DNA from: Fontivita pretiosa
GTDB taxonomy: Bacteria; Planctomycetota; Phycisphaerae; Tepidisphaerales; Tepidisphaeraceae
Reading direction: 5' to 3'
NCBI RefSeq assembly: GCF_050410795.1
Contig: NZ_CP191258.1
Span: 124,001 to 188,000 of the forward strand
Length of the DNA: 64,000 nucleotides
Shown here: piece after piece, positions 8,538 through 18,416 of the stretch
How positions within the stretch are numbered: the first letter of the stretch is position 1
Layout of the letters: every line of letters starts with the position of its first letter
Translations under genes and position numbers: made by a program
Notes under the pieces: model-generated
Told to the model about the DNA's origin: nothing
The model's input: only the letters and a program-made list of their open reading frames with translations
Databases searched by the model: none

Positions 8538-10913
8538 TCACCCACCTGGCATGCCCTGTTCCGGGCGGAGCGGGCGGAGGGTACGACACCCGTACAAGCC
8601 ACCGGCGATCTTACCGGAAAGCGGGCAAAATCGCACGGAAACTTTCTGTTTTCCGGCGGTAAGCTCCCGGGGAATTGGGTAGACCACATCGAAGAATCGG
8701 TCCGGGTGGTCGCGGGAAAGTTTCTGCGTCGCCAGCTTCTGGCCATCGACGAAAATGTCAAACTCCCTGGGATGATCGCCGCCGTCGCTTCCCCAGTAGG
8801 TGCAGACCAGCTCGACCGGCTGCTGCGGATCTACCTTCATGTCGAAGCTGAAGAATCCGCCATCGGTACAGTCGCGCCATTTGCGTCCGGCGTGTTCCCC
8901 GGTACGGGTCTTTTCGCCGGTGAAGTTGTGATCCCGCTCCGGCTGCATTTCGCCGGGCTGGAAGAAGTCGATGGTGCGGCGTTCGATCTCCGCTTGCCGC
9001 GCCAGCTCGGCGCGATACTCCGCCTCGCGCGCCGCCCACTGCTCGGGCGTGAACACGTCCCAGTACACGCCATAGCGCGAGTCAGTGATCTGGTACAGCG
9101 GGCGAAAGCTCAGGTCCGTCGGGCGGCCCACGCCGACGCTCCTCCAGCTCAGTCCGCTCTGATCCGTTGCCACAAGCCATTGCTGCGGCGGCCTGGCGTG
9201 CACGAGCAGCGCCGGAACCAGCGCCGGATCGACATCCTGGCCGATTTCTCCAGCCAGCAGCACCGGCCCGCGAAAAACCGATATCTTGTTGGCATCATCC
9301 GCGGGCGATTCGCTGCGCAGCGCCATCGGCAGCTTCAGCTCGATCGTGTCCCCGGCGTTCCACGTTCGCCGGATCGTCAGGAAACTTCCGGGCGATGAGT
9401 CGACCGATTGCTGCTGTCCATTGATTCGGATCTCGATGCTGGGCGCCCAGCGCGGGTGCCTGAGCTTGATCGCCAGCGGTGTCGATTGCGATGCCTGGCT
9501 GACGACCAGCTTCACGCTGTCGGATTCGGGAAACTGCGTCTGTTGCCGGATGACTATTCCCTTAGCGCGCCAGTTCAGTTCCGAGGCAATGAACAGGTTG
9601 ATGTACAGCGTCGAGTCGTCCGAACCGCGGAAATAGACGCTTTCGCCATAGCGGGCGTGATTCTCCATGCCGGTTCCGACGCAGCAGGTCCAATCGTCGA
9701 AAAGACTTTGGAACTTCTTTTTCGATCCGGTCTTCAGCGGGAGGTAATACAGCACCTGCCCGGTCTTGCGGTGCTGCGACGCCAGGATATGGTTCAACAT
9801 CGCCCGCTCGTAATACTCGATGCATGTGGGGTCGGCAGTCCACGCGAACACGTGGCCGGTAAGCTTGAGCATGTTGTAGACATTGCATGTCTCGGCGGTG
9901 TTGCCGTTGAGTCTCCCGGCCAGCACGTCCGGGGGGCCAAAGTGCTCATTGAGGCTGTTGCCCCCGTTGACGTAGGTGTGATGCTCGACAACGGTCCGCC
10001 AGAAGAACTCGGCGGCGGCGCGGTCGCTCTCCCGGCCGGTCAGCTCATACTGCCGGGCCAGCCCGATCAGCTTGGGAATCTGCGTGTTGGCGTGCTTGCC
10101 GGGGAGGATGTCGCGACCCTCGGCCAGTGGATCCAGAATCGCCTTGTGATGAAAGCGCCTCGCCAGCGTCAGGTACTTTGGATCTGCGGTGATCGCGTAC
10201 ACGTCCGCCGCCACTTCGTTCATCCCGCCATGCTCGCAGGCCAGCATCTGCTGAAGCTGCTCTTCGGTGAGACGGTCAGTGATGCCCAGCGTCCAGTCGG
10301 CCAGTTTCACGAGCACTTCCCGCGCCGTGGCGTTGCCGCAGTACAGGTATGCATCGCGCAGCCCGGCCATGAGCTTGTGCTGCGTGTACCACGGAACCCA
10401 CAGCCCGTTGAGATCGAAGCCTTTGGAACGAATCTGGCCCTGGGCGACCTCGGCGAAGACCGGCTTGCCGTTGGGAATGCCGCTTAAATAGCCGTCGCCG
10501 TGGGCCCGCTGGCACTCGGCCAGCTCATCGACGATGTAGGAGACGCGCTGAAGCAACGGTTGTTTGCCTGTCGCCGCGTACATCAGCGACAACGCCGACA
10601 GGTAGTGTCCCAGCGAATGCCCGCCGATCGATCTGCTTTCCCACCCGCCATACTTAGGCGCTTTGGGCTCCAGTCCCGCTTCGGAACGGTAGCCGGACAG
10701 CAGCCGGTCCGCATCGATCTTCAGCAGCCACTGCTCATCCAGGTCCTGCGCCACCTTGAATGGCCCGTCGAGCAGTCGAACGTCGGCCAGATCAAACGGC
10801 CGGGCTGCAAGCGGCACAACCGGCGGGCGCAGTCCGGCGTCTTGCCCGTTCGCAAAAGCCGCTGTCAACACGCCAATCGCCGCCGCCGAGATCAACAGGG
10901 GAATCCAGCTCAT
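8538..10913 (-). CDS. GH127 beta-L-arabinofuranosidase-like glycosidase (DUF1680)
   Basis: 791-aa secreted glycoside hydrolase. It has a signal peptide (about 1-25, ending near FANGQ), then an (alpha/alpha)6 barrel. Visible hallmarks are GGWESRSIGGHSLGHYLSA, NEHFGPP (catalytic Glu region), AETCNVYNMLKLT (zinc Glu and Cys) and FDDWTCCVGTGMENHARYG (adjacent cysteines, one the nucleophile in characterised GH127 enzymes). A C-terminal beta-sandwich follows, with a final region around FDVVYPIPRELTAGKQKVSVRF. The ATG at 10911-10913 has GGAG at a 7-base spacing; a TTG two codons upstream is less likely. It faces the ABC/GH51 operon across 163 bp, suggesting shared arabinan or arabinosyl-glycan substrates. 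Confidence 0.85.
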   Translation of the reverse strand: MSWIPLLISAAAIGVLTAAFANGQDAGLRPPVVPLAARPFDLADVRLLDGPFKVAQDLDEQWLLKIDADRLLSGYRSEAGLEPKAPKYGGWESRSIGGHSLGHYLSALSLMYAATGKQPLLQRVSYIVDELAECQRAHGDGYLSGIPNGKPVFAEVAQGQIRSKGFDLNGLWVPWYTQHKLMAGLRDAYLYCGNATAREVLVKLADWTLGITDRLTEEQLQQMLACEHGGMNEVAADVYAITADPKYLTLARRFHHKAILDPLAEGRDILPGKHANTQIPKLIGLARQYELTGRESDRAAAEFFWRTVVEHHTYVNGGNSLNEHFGPPDVLAGRLNGNTAETCNVYNMLKLTGHVFAWTADPTCIEYYERAMLNHILASQHRKTGQVLYYLPLKTGSKKKFQSLFDDWTCCVGTGMENHARYGESVYFRGSDDSTLYINLFIASELNWRAKGIVIRQQTQFPESDSVKLVVSQASQSTPLAIKLRHPRWAPSIEIRINGQQQSVDSSPGSFLTIRRTWNAGDTIELKLPMALRSESPADDANKISVFRGPVLLAGEIGQDVDPALVPALLVHARPPQQWLVATDQSGLSWRSVGVGRPTDLSFRPLYQITDSRYGVYWDVFTPEQWAAREAEYRAELARQAEIERRTIDFFQPGEMQPERDHNFTGEKTRTGEHAGRKWRDCTDGGFFSFDMKVDPQQPVELVCTYWGSDGGDHPREFDIFVDGQKLATQKLSRDHPDRFFDVVYPIPRELTAGKQKVSVRFCPLSGKIAGGLYGCRTLRPLRPEQGMPGG

Positions 10914-11076
10914 AAGCAATCTCCGAATCTGCGGATTTGAACACAGCGCCGCGCGTGCTTCAATCTGTGGAGTGGCTGGTCCAGCAGTCGCCGGACTGGC
11001 GCCAGATCGGATGATCTGGAAACGATCCGGGACAATCCATTACACTGCGGCCGGCAGCGGACCGGGGAACAGGCCG

Positions 11077-12633
11077 ATGATGGAACAGCCAGCGCTGTTG
11101 GTGGCCGAGGGAATCAGCAAGTCATTTCCGGGCGTGCGCGCGCTGGACGGGGTGGATTTTGTGCTGAAGGCCGGCGAGATCCACGCACTGATGGGAGAAA
11201 ACGGGGCCGGAAAATCCACGCTGATCAAGGTGCTCACCGGCGTGTACCGTCGCGACGCTGGAGTCATTCGACTCAACGGCACGCCGATCGAACCGCGCTC
11301 TCCTCATCATGCCCAGAGCCTTGGCATCAGCACCGTGTATCAGGAGGTCAACCTGATCCCGGGACTGTCGGTGGCGGAAAATATCTACCTTGGCCGCCAG
11401 CCCCGACGCTTCGGGCAGATCGCCTGGCGAGCAATGAACCTGCGCGCCTCCGAAGCGATGCGGCGGCTGGATATCGACATCGACGTGACGCGCCCGCTGG
11501 ATGACTATCCGATCGCGATCCAGCAGATGGTGGCCATCGCCCGCGCCCTGGACATCCGCGCCAGCGTGCTGATCCTGGACGAGCCTACAGCCAGTCTGGA
11601 CGCCGCCGAGACGCGGCAGCTCTTTTCCGTGATGCGTCGTCTGGCCGGGCAGGGATTGGGCATCATCTTCGTCACGCACTTCCTGGAACAGGTTTATCAG
11701 GTCAGCGGGCGGATCACGGTGCTGCGCAACGGTCGGCTGGTGGGCACGTATGAAACGGCCGCACTGCCGCGGATCGAGCTGATCGCGCGCATGATGGGCA
11801 GGCAGGCCTCGGAAGTGCAGGCCATGCAGCAGGAGCGCGCCGCGCCGGCCGATGACACCCGGCAACCGCCACTTCTCCAGGCTCGGGGCCTGGGACGCAG
11901 CGGCTCGATCGAGCCGTTCGACCTGGAGCTTAGCGGCGGCGAAGTGCTGGGCCTGGCGGGGCTGCTGGGTTCGGGGCGAAGCCAGATGGTGCGCCTGCTG
12001 TTCGGGATCGACCGCGCTGATTGCGGCACGCTGCGTATCGCCGGCAGCACCGTCAATCGCCGCCGACACACGCCTCGCAACGCCATCCGGCTTGGGCTGG
12101 GTCTGTGTCCCGAGGACCGCAAGACCTCCGGCATCATTCCCGATCTGTCGCTGCGGGAGAACATCATTCTGGTGCTCCAGGGGCAGCGAGGCTGGATTCG
12201 GCCGCTGCGACGCTGGCGACAGCAGCAACTGGCCGAGCAGTTCATCCGGGCGCTGAACATCGCCACCCCGCACGCCGAACAGCCTGTCAAGTTCCTCAGC
12301 GGCGGAAATCAGCAGAAGGCGATCCTGGCCCGATGGCTCCTGAGCCGCCCGAAGCTGCTGCTGCTGGATGAGCCGACCCGAGGCATCGACGTCGGCGCCA
12401 AGTTCGAGATCGCCAGACTCATCGAACAGTTGCGCCGCGAGGGCATGGCGATCATTTTCGTCTCCGCCGAGCTGGAAGAAATCGTCCGCAGCAGTCAGCG
12501 TGTGGCGGTGCTGCGCGACCGGCGCAAGATCGCCGAGCTGACAGGCGAGCAGATCAACGAACAGCGCATCATGGCGACCATCGCCGGTTCAGATGCCCAC
12601 GAACCGCGATTCAAACAGTCCGCGTCAACCTAA
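11077..12633 (+). CDS. Sugar ABC transporter, dual-ATPase subunit (RbsA/XylG/YtfR type)
   Basis: 518-aa CUT2-family ATPase with two fused ABC domains. Domain 1 has Walker A GENGAGKST near residue 42 and Walker B LILDEPTASLD. Domain 2 has a degenerate Walker A (GSGRSQMVRLL), the signature LSGGNQQK and LLLLDEPTRGIDVG. This asymmetry is normal for RbsA-like proteins. Two adjacent ATGs (11077 and 11080) could start it. It is followed after 13 bp by a GH51 gene and then a YtfQ-like binding protein, so the cargo is probably a furanose such as arabinofuranose or galactofuranose. The permease subunits are missing from this operon. Confidence 0.88.
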   Translation: MMEQPALLVAEGISKSFPGVRALDGVDFVLKAGEIHALMGENGAGKSTLIKVLTGVYRRDAGVIRLNGTPIEPRSPHHAQSLGISTVYQEVNLIPGLSVAENIYLGRQPRRFGQIAWRAMNLRASEAMRRLDIDIDVTRPLDDYPIAIQQMVAIARALDIRASVLILDEPTASLDAAETRQLFSVMRRLAGQGLGIIFVTHFLEQVYQVSGRITVLRNGRLVGTYETAALPRIELIARMMGRQASEVQAMQQERAAPADDTRQPPLLQARGLGRSGSIEPFDLELSGGEVLGLAGLLGSGRSQMVRLLFGIDRADCGTLRIAGSTVNRRRHTPRNAIRLGLGLCPEDRKTSGIIPDLSLRENIILVLQGQRGWIRPLRRWRQQQLAEQFIRALNIATPHAEQPVKFLSGGNQQKAILARWLLSRPKLLLLDEPTRGIDVGAKFEIARLIEQLRREGMAIIFVSAELEEIVRSSQRVAVLRDRRKIAELTGEQINEQRIMATIAGSDAHEPRFKQSAST

Positions 12634-12646
12634 TGCCGAGGTGAAG

Positions 12647-15067
12647 ATGAATGGGTTTCGGAAATTGTCGCTTGTGCCGATCGTGGTGATGTGGCTGGCC
12701 GCGGCGCTTCAGGCCGCCCAGCCCGCCGCCATCACCGTCCACGCTGATCGTCCGGCCCAGCAGATTCCCCAGTCGCTGTGGGGCATCTTCTTTGAGGAGA
12801 TCAACCGGGCCGGCGATGGAGGACTCTACGCCGAGATGATCCTGAACCGATCCTTCGAGGATTCCGACAAGCCCGAGGGCTGGGAGCTGATCAGGTCCGG
12901 CGATGCCGATGGCGAGATCGCCATCGATACCACTCGTCCATTGAATGAGCGCAACGGACGCGCGCTGAAACTGACGGTTCGCAGCAAAGGCGATGGACGG
13001 CTTGGCGTGGCAAACCATGGCTTTAAGGGCATGGCGGTGCGCGGCGGCGAAGCGTACATCCTCACACTTCAGGCATGTGCGGATGACGACTATCAGGGAC
13101 CGCTTGCCGTCAGTATTGAAACCCGCGACGGCAGCCAGGTGCTGGCCAGCGGCGTCACGCGCACCCTGAGCTCGCGCTGGGAGCAGTCACAGGTGATGCT
13201 CACCCCCAGCCAGACTTCGCACGACGCCAGGCTGGTCATCTCCCCCACCGCCGCGCGCGGCACGGTCTGGCTCGACATGGTCAGCCTCTTTCCGACCGGC
13301 ACTTTCAAGAATCGCCCCAACGGACTGCGCGCCGACCTGGCACAGTTCCTGCTCGAGCTGCGGCCGGCGTTCGTGCGATTCCCCGGCGGGTGCTGGGTCG
13401 AAGGCGAGCGGATGGAGCTGGCCTACCGCTGGAAACAGACGATCGGCGAGCTGTCGCAGCGGCGGAATCACCGCAATATCTGGGGCTACTGCTCGACCCA
13501 TGGGCTGGGATTCCATGAGTACCTGCAACTGTGCGAAGACCTGGGCGCCGAGCCGCTGTTCGTGATCAACTGCGGCATGGCGCATCGCGACCACGTGCCC
13601 ATGGAGCAGATGCTGCCCTACGTGCAGGATGCGCTGGATGCGATCGAGTACGCCAACGGACCGCCAGACAGCCAATGGGGCTCGCTGCGCGCCCGGGCCG
13701 GGCATCCCCAGCCGTTCAACCTCAAGTACATCCAGATCGGCAACGAAAACGGCGGGCCGCTTTACTACGAGCGTTACGCCCTGTTCTACGACGCGATCAA
13801 GGCCAAGTATCCGCAGATGAAGATCATCGCCAACTTCTGGGCTGGCGGGCGCCCGACGAACCGGCCGGTCGAGATCCTCGATGAGCACTATTACAGCTCG
13901 GCGGCGTTTTTCCTGCGCAATGCGGACCGATACGACTCCTACGACCGCGCCGGACCGAAGATCTACGTCGGCGAGTTTGCGGTCACGCAGGGCGCCGGCA
14001 CGGGCAATCTCCGCGCCGCCGTCGCCGAGGCCGCCTTCATGACCGGCATCGAACGCAACAGCGACATCGTCATCATGGCCAGCTATGCCCCGCTGCTGGC
14101 GCACGTCGCCTACAAAGCCTGGAACCCGGATCTGATCTATTTCGATGCATCCCGTGTCTACGGCACGCCCAGCTATTACGTGCAGAAGCTGTTCGCCGAG
14201 AATCGTGGGCGGGTGCTGCTGCCGACCGATGTCCAGCAGACACTGACCCCGCCGCAGCCCAAAGGCGCCATCGGTGTGGGCGCGTGGCTGACGCAGGCCG
14301 AATTCAGGGACATCAAAGTCCAGCGCGAAGGACAGACACTGTTCGAATCCGATTTCACCCGAGGCATCGAGGGCTGGACGACCGACCGCGGCCAGTGGGA
14401 AGCCAGGGACGGGCTGCTGCGTCAGACCGGCAACCCGCGCGGGGCAATCGCCTTTGCCGGCGATCCGGGATGGTCCGATTACACCCTCAGCCTCAAGGCT
14501 CGCAAGCTCGGCGGCGCGGAAGGATTCCTGATCCTCTTCCACGTCGGCGACGCACGCAACTACACCTGGTGGAACATCGGCGGATGGGGCAACACACGCC
14601 ACGGCATCGAGCATTTTGCCGACGGCGCCAACAACGGCCGTGTCGGAGAGTCGGTGAACGGCTCGATCGAAACCGGTCGCTGGTATGACGTGCGAGTGGA
14701 AGTCAAAGGCCCGGCGGTTCGCTGCTATCTGGATGGAGCTCTGATCCACGAGGCGAACTACACGTCGCCCCGGACGCTGTTCGCCACCGCCGCGCGCGAC
14801 GACGACGGGCAAATCATCCTCAAGGTCGTCAACGCGGCCAATCAGCCGCAGCCCGCCGCGATCAGCCTCCAGGGACTGACCAGCGTCGATCCGGTCGGAT
14901 CCATCACGGTGCTGACCGGCGAAAATCCCACCGACGAAAACTCGTTCGAGCAGCCGACCAGGGTCGCGCCGATGCAGAAACGGATCGACGGCGTCGCCGA
15001 CCGGTTCACTTGCGATTTCCCGGCCAACTCCGTGAATGTCGTGCGAATCAGAGGAGCTTCCAAATGA
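12647..15067 (+). CDS. GH51-type alpha-L-arabinofuranosidase with inserted lectin-like domain
   Basis: 806-aa secreted enzyme. It has a signal peptide (about 1-24, ALQAAQPA) and a GH51 start, LWGIFFEEINRAGDGGLYAEM, then a (beta/alpha)8 barrel. The acid/base Glu is in QIGNENGG and the likely nucleophile is in YVGEFAVTQGAG. Within the C-terminal beta-sandwich a LamG/GH-associated concanavalin-like segment is inserted (about residues 555-700, beginning LFESDFTRGIEGW). It releases terminal arabinofuranose from glycans. The start at 12647 follows GAGG and lies 13 bp after the ATPase gene; its stop overlaps the next start (ATGA). Operonic with the ABC components. Confidence 0.85.
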   Translation: MNGFRKLSLVPIVVMWLAAALQAAQPAAITVHADRPAQQIPQSLWGIFFEEINRAGDGGLYAEMILNRSFEDSDKPEGWELIRSGDADGEIAIDTTRPLNERNGRALKLTVRSKGDGRLGVANHGFKGMAVRGGEAYILTLQACADDDYQGPLAVSIETRDGSQVLASGVTRTLSSRWEQSQVMLTPSQTSHDARLVISPTAARGTVWLDMVSLFPTGTFKNRPNGLRADLAQFLLELRPAFVRFPGGCWVEGERMELAYRWKQTIGELSQRRNHRNIWGYCSTHGLGFHEYLQLCEDLGAEPLFVINCGMAHRDHVPMEQMLPYVQDALDAIEYANGPPDSQWGSLRARAGHPQPFNLKYIQIGNENGGPLYYERYALFYDAIKAKYPQMKIIANFWAGGRPTNRPVEILDEHYYSSAAFFLRNADRYDSYDRAGPKIYVGEFAVTQGAGTGNLRAAVAEAAFMTGIERNSDIVIMASYAPLLAHVAYKAWNPDLIYFDASRVYGTPSYYVQKLFAENRGRVLLPTDVQQTLTPPQPKGAIGVGAWLTQAEFRDIKVQREGQTLFESDFTRGIEGWTTDRGQWEARDGLLRQTGNPRGAIAFAGDPGWSDYTLSLKARKLGGAEGFLILFHVGDARNYTWWNIGGWGNTRHGIEHFADGANNGRVGESVNGSIETGRWYDVRVEVKGPAVRCYLDGALIHEANYTSPRTLFATAARDDDGQIILKVVNAANQPQPAAISLQGLTSVDPVGSITVLTGENPTDENSFEQPTRVAPMQKRIDGVADRFTCDFPANSVNVVRIRGASK

Positions 15068-16065
15068 ACAGGTGCATGAAGCGTGCGGTACTGCTGGCGA
15101 TGGGGCTGTGGATCTCGATGGCGCTGGCGGCGTGCGATCGCGCCGGCGAGCGGTCGGGCGCGTCGGCAACGCAACCGTCGGCCTCCGGCGGCAAAAAACT
15201 GGTCGTGGGATTCTCCCAGATCGGCGCTGAAAGCGCCTGGCGAACCGCCAACACCCGATCGATCCGCGAAGAGGCCGAGCGACGCGGTATTGACCTGCGA
15301 TTTTCCGACGCCCAGCAGAAGCAGGAAAACCAGATCAAGGCGCTGCGGTCATTCATCGCCCAAAAGGTGGATGTGATCATGTTTTCTCCGGTGATCGAGA
15401 CCGGGTGGGGTCCGGTCATGCAGGAGATCCGCGCTGCGGGCATTCCGGTGATCGTCGCCGACCGCAGACCCGATGTGGATGAGTCGATGTACGTCACGTT
15501 CATCGGCTCGGATTTCGTCGAGGAAGGTCGCCGCGCCGCCGAATGGCTGGCCAAAAAGATGAACGGCCAGGCGAACATCGCCGAGCTTCAGGGCACCACC
15601 GGCAGCGCCCCGGCCAACGATCGGGCCAAGGGCTTCCGCGAGGTTCTCGAGCGATATCCCCAGATGAGGATCATCAAGAGCCAGACCGGCGACTTCACAC
15701 GCAGCGGCGGCAAGGAAGTGATGGAAGCCTTCCTCAAGAGCCCGGAAGGACCGCAGATCAATGCGCTGTTCGCGCACAACGACGACATGGCGCTGGGCGC
15801 GATCCAGGCGATCGAGGAAGTCGGCCGAAAGCCCGGGCAGGACATCATCATCGTTTCGATCGACGGTGTGAAAGGCGCATTTGAAGCGATGGTCGCGGGC
15901 AAGCTCAACTGCACCGTCGAGTGCAACCCGCTGATCGGCCCGCAGCTCTTCGATGCCGTCGAGAAGCTGATGCGCGGCGAGCCGCTGCCCAAACGCATCG
16001 CCGTGGAAGAAGGAGTCTACGACCAGTCCCAGGCCGCCGCGGTCATCCACAGCCGCAGGTACTGA
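15064..16065 (+). CDS. YtfQ-like sugar-binding lipoprotein of an ABC transporter
   Basis: 333-aa periplasmic-binding lipoprotein. The signal ends in the lipobox LAAC (Cys near residue 21), followed by a Ser/Ala-rich linker. The mature part matches YtfQ, the galactofuranose-binding protein: VGFSQIGAESAWR, QQKQENQIKALRSFIAQ, ELQGTTGSAPANDR, SQTGDFTRSGGKEVMEAFL and AHNDDMALGAIQAI. It delivers a furanose sugar to the ABC transporter. Its ATG overlaps the stop of the GH51 gene by 4 bases, implying translational coupling: released sugar, capture and uptake are encoded together. Confidence 0.88.
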   Translation: MNRCMKRAVLLAMGLWISMALAACDRAGERSGASATQPSASGGKKLVVGFSQIGAESAWRTANTRSIREEAERRGIDLRFSDAQQKQENQIKALRSFIAQKVDVIMFSPVIETGWGPVMQEIRAAGIPVIVADRRPDVDESMYVTFIGSDFVEEGRRAAEWLAKKMNGQANIAELQGTTGSAPANDRAKGFREVLERYPQMRIIKSQTGDFTRSGGKEVMEAFLKSPEGPQINALFAHNDDMALGAIQAIEEVGRKPGQDIIIVSIDGVKGAFEAMVAGKLNCTVECNPLIGPQLFDAVEKLMRGEPLPKRIAVEEGVYDQSQAAAVIHSRRY

Positions 16066-16083
16066 TGCAGCTTCCGCGGCGAG

Positions 16084-18276
16084 CTACGGCTGCGGCGGCG
16101 TCGCCCCGATATGCTCAAGCTCCTGCATCGCCGCCGCCATCGGCTCGAACTCCACGTGTCCGTCGGCGTAGGTGATGTTCATGCCGTCGTGGTTGTGATT
16201 GTCGGGCTTCTCGTACAGCAGGATGTCTCGTTCTCCCAGCGCGGCGACTCGCTTGCCGGCGCCAAGGTAAACATAGTCGGAGTTGGCGTTCACCCAGGCA
16301 ATCTGCGACTGAAGATCAGCGGCGGCGATTTGCGGCGGGAGCTGCGTGCGGCTCGATGGGCAGATGAAGACCTGCGGTGACAACTCCTGCGTCAGCAGTT
16401 CACCCAGCGCCTGCGGATACTGCCCGCCGTGTTCGTTGCAGTGCAGGAGCATCGCCTGGCCGATCTGACGCATGTTCGCGGCACACTTGACCCGGTTGGC
16501 CGTCTCGCGGGCGCGGTTCAGCGACGGCAGGAGGATGCTGACCATCATCGCGCCGGCCGCCGGGGCGCCGTTGGTGAGCATCCCCGGCTCGGAAAGCAGC
16601 GTGCTGCCCGGGAAGGGACTGATGGCCCGCGTGTAATAACCGGCGTCGTCAACCCAGGAGACGGAACCGGCGGGCGCGATGTGCTGGGCGAGCACATCCA
16701 GCGGCGGCAGCAGCGGCTCGGGCAGTGGGATGCCGAACAGGTCGGCAAAGCCCCCGTAACGGCCCAGCAACATGAACTGCTGATACATCGTGCCCCGCAG
16801 CGCCGTTTCCGGCAGGTCATAGAAGCTGAACGCCACCGGCTCGGCCACGCCCAGACGCTTGCGCAGCGCCACGAAGTCCTGGTTGCTTTCGATCGACGGC
16901 TGCCCGCGCGACAGCCACCGCGCCCCCGCCGCCGCCGACTGCGGATACAGACCCATGTACAGGTATCCGTCTCGAATGACCCACGCCGGTGCGATGATCG
17001 GCAGACCCACATAGTACACGGTCATCCCGTCGATCTTCGTGTTGCGCAGGCGGATCTGCACGCCCGCCTGAATGCTGTTCAACGCCACAGCGCCCCAGTT
17101 GCTCAGGTTGACCATGGCGGTGGGCAGTGCCGAAGCGGCTTTGGCCGGATCGTCAAGCCGATTGACGATGACGACCCCGAGCAACCCGTTGCCCGCCACC
17201 GAAGGCGAGCAGTACGCCGCCCACTGTCGCCCCAGCGGCTCCAGCACATCTGTGACTGGGTTTTTGGCAATGGCAAGCTGCACCCCGCCCAGAACCTGAT
17301 CGAACACTCGCTGCGCCTGCGGGTCGATCTGCCCGGCGATTTCACGCAGCCGCGTGATGAGCCTGGCGGCATCGAACTGCCCCACCGCAGCGAAGGTGGC
17401 GTCGGCGGGAATGGCCTTGAGCAGCTCCGGCGAAATCGCTTCGTCCGACAGGCCTTCCAAAAGCCCCTTGCGCGGCGCCGGAGCCTCGATGAAGGTCTGC
17501 GTCAGCCAGTCCGGGCCATCAAAGCCCGATGTGCGAATCAGCCGTTTCAGCCCGCGCAGACCCAGTGCGTCGATCACCTTCGGCACGGTCTGCTGAGCCT
17601 GAACATCGTCCTGCTGCTGCGCGAGCTGTTCGATCATCGCGATGACGCGTTCAAAATCGACATAGACGACGCTGACCGGCTGCTTGTGCGGCTGCCGCTT
17701 CATCGCCGCCACGAACGCGGGCGAGTGCAGCAGGTCGCGGCGAGCGTCGCCGGCAAGCGCCTCCGCCTCGTCGGCGTAGCCGACGAGCAGCCCGACCAGA
17801 CCCTCTCGCCGGAACGCACGCACCGCATCGTCGGCATCGCCCGCCTGTGCCAGCAGCTTCGCCAACTGCTGCTGCACCGATTCCGCGTCATTGCCGGCCC
17901 GGCAGATCACCGCGAGCCTGGGCGTTGGCCGACGGAAGTTGCGCGTGTCCATCCCCGCGAAATAGATCGCGGTGGGATATTTCCACAGCGGCTTGGAAAG
18001 CGCCTGAATCATCTGGACCGCCTGCCGCGAACCCGGCTCCTGTTCGATGAGTTTCTGCCCCGCCTGCGGAAGGAACTGCGTGAACAGCTCGCGGATTCTC
18101 GAGGCATCGAGCAGCGCCTTCAGATGCGATTGCGCGTACTCCGGAGGCAGCGAGTCGGCGCCGCACCAGGCCAGGTATAGCATCGCGTCCTCGGGCACTT
18201 GATCGGCCAGCGGTTGTCCAAGGACCGGAACGACAAGGCTGAGCACAGTGAGCACGGTGATGGGCAGACGGCGCAT
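16084..18276 (-). CDS. Exported protein with DUF1559-like H-X9-DG C-terminal region
   Basis: 730-aa protein of unknown function. It begins with a signal peptide (about 1-20, VLGQPLAD). Residues 20-560 resemble planctomycete DUF3352-like repetitive proteins, with little recognisable enzymology. The last 170 residues look like the globular part of a planctomycete pseudopilin: VSILLPSLNRARETANRVKC, NMRQIGQAMLLHC, a CPSS motif, and near the end HDGMNITYADGHVEF, an H-X-DG-type tail. The pilin-like N-terminal methylation helix is absent at the protein start. It converges on the YtfQ-like gene with an 18-bp gap. A role at the cell surface is only an inference. Confidence 0.65.
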   Translation of the reverse strand: MRRLPITVLTVLSLVVPVLGQPLADQVPEDAMLYLAWCGADSLPPEYAQSHLKALLDASRIRELFTQFLPQAGQKLIEQEPGSRQAVQMIQALSKPLWKYPTAIYFAGMDTRNFRRPTPRLAVICRAGNDAESVQQQLAKLLAQAGDADDAVRAFRREGLVGLLVGYADEAEALAGDARRDLLHSPAFVAAMKRQPHKQPVSVVYVDFERVIAMIEQLAQQQDDVQAQQTVPKVIDALGLRGLKRLIRTSGFDGPDWLTQTFIEAPAPRKGLLEGLSDEAISPELLKAIPADATFAAVGQFDAARLITRLREIAGQIDPQAQRVFDQVLGGVQLAIAKNPVTDVLEPLGRQWAAYCSPSVAGNGLLGVVIVNRLDDPAKAASALPTAMVNLSNWGAVALNSIQAGVQIRLRNTKIDGMTVYYVGLPIIAPAWVIRDGYLYMGLYPQSAAAGARWLSRGQPSIESNQDFVALRKRLGVAEPVAFSFYDLPETALRGTMYQQFMLLGRYGGFADLFGIPLPEPLLPPLDVLAQHIAPAGSVSWVDDAGYYTRAISPFPGSTLLSEPGMLTNGAPAAGAMMVSILLPSLNRARETANRVKCAANMRQIGQAMLLHCNEHGGQYPQALGELLTQELSPQVFICPSSRTQLPPQIAAADLQSQIAWVNANSDYVYLGAGKRVAALGERDILLYEKPDNHNHDGMNITYADGHVEFEPMAAAMQELEHIGATPPQP

Positions 18277-18416
18277 GACGGTCCTCCCTGTTGATGGTTA
18301 AGCTGCGGCCCTGGCCATCTTCCCTTCGCCGCCGCGGCAAGTAAAGCCCGCCCCGGCCAGGAGCGCGATCGATTCCATGCCACACCGCCGGATGGCCCGC
18401 ATGGTTCTGGCCGGGA

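Noticed and set aside
13187..15169. 660-aa minus-strand open frame opposite GH51
   Set aside because: Shadow of the GH51 gene; no recognisable domain.
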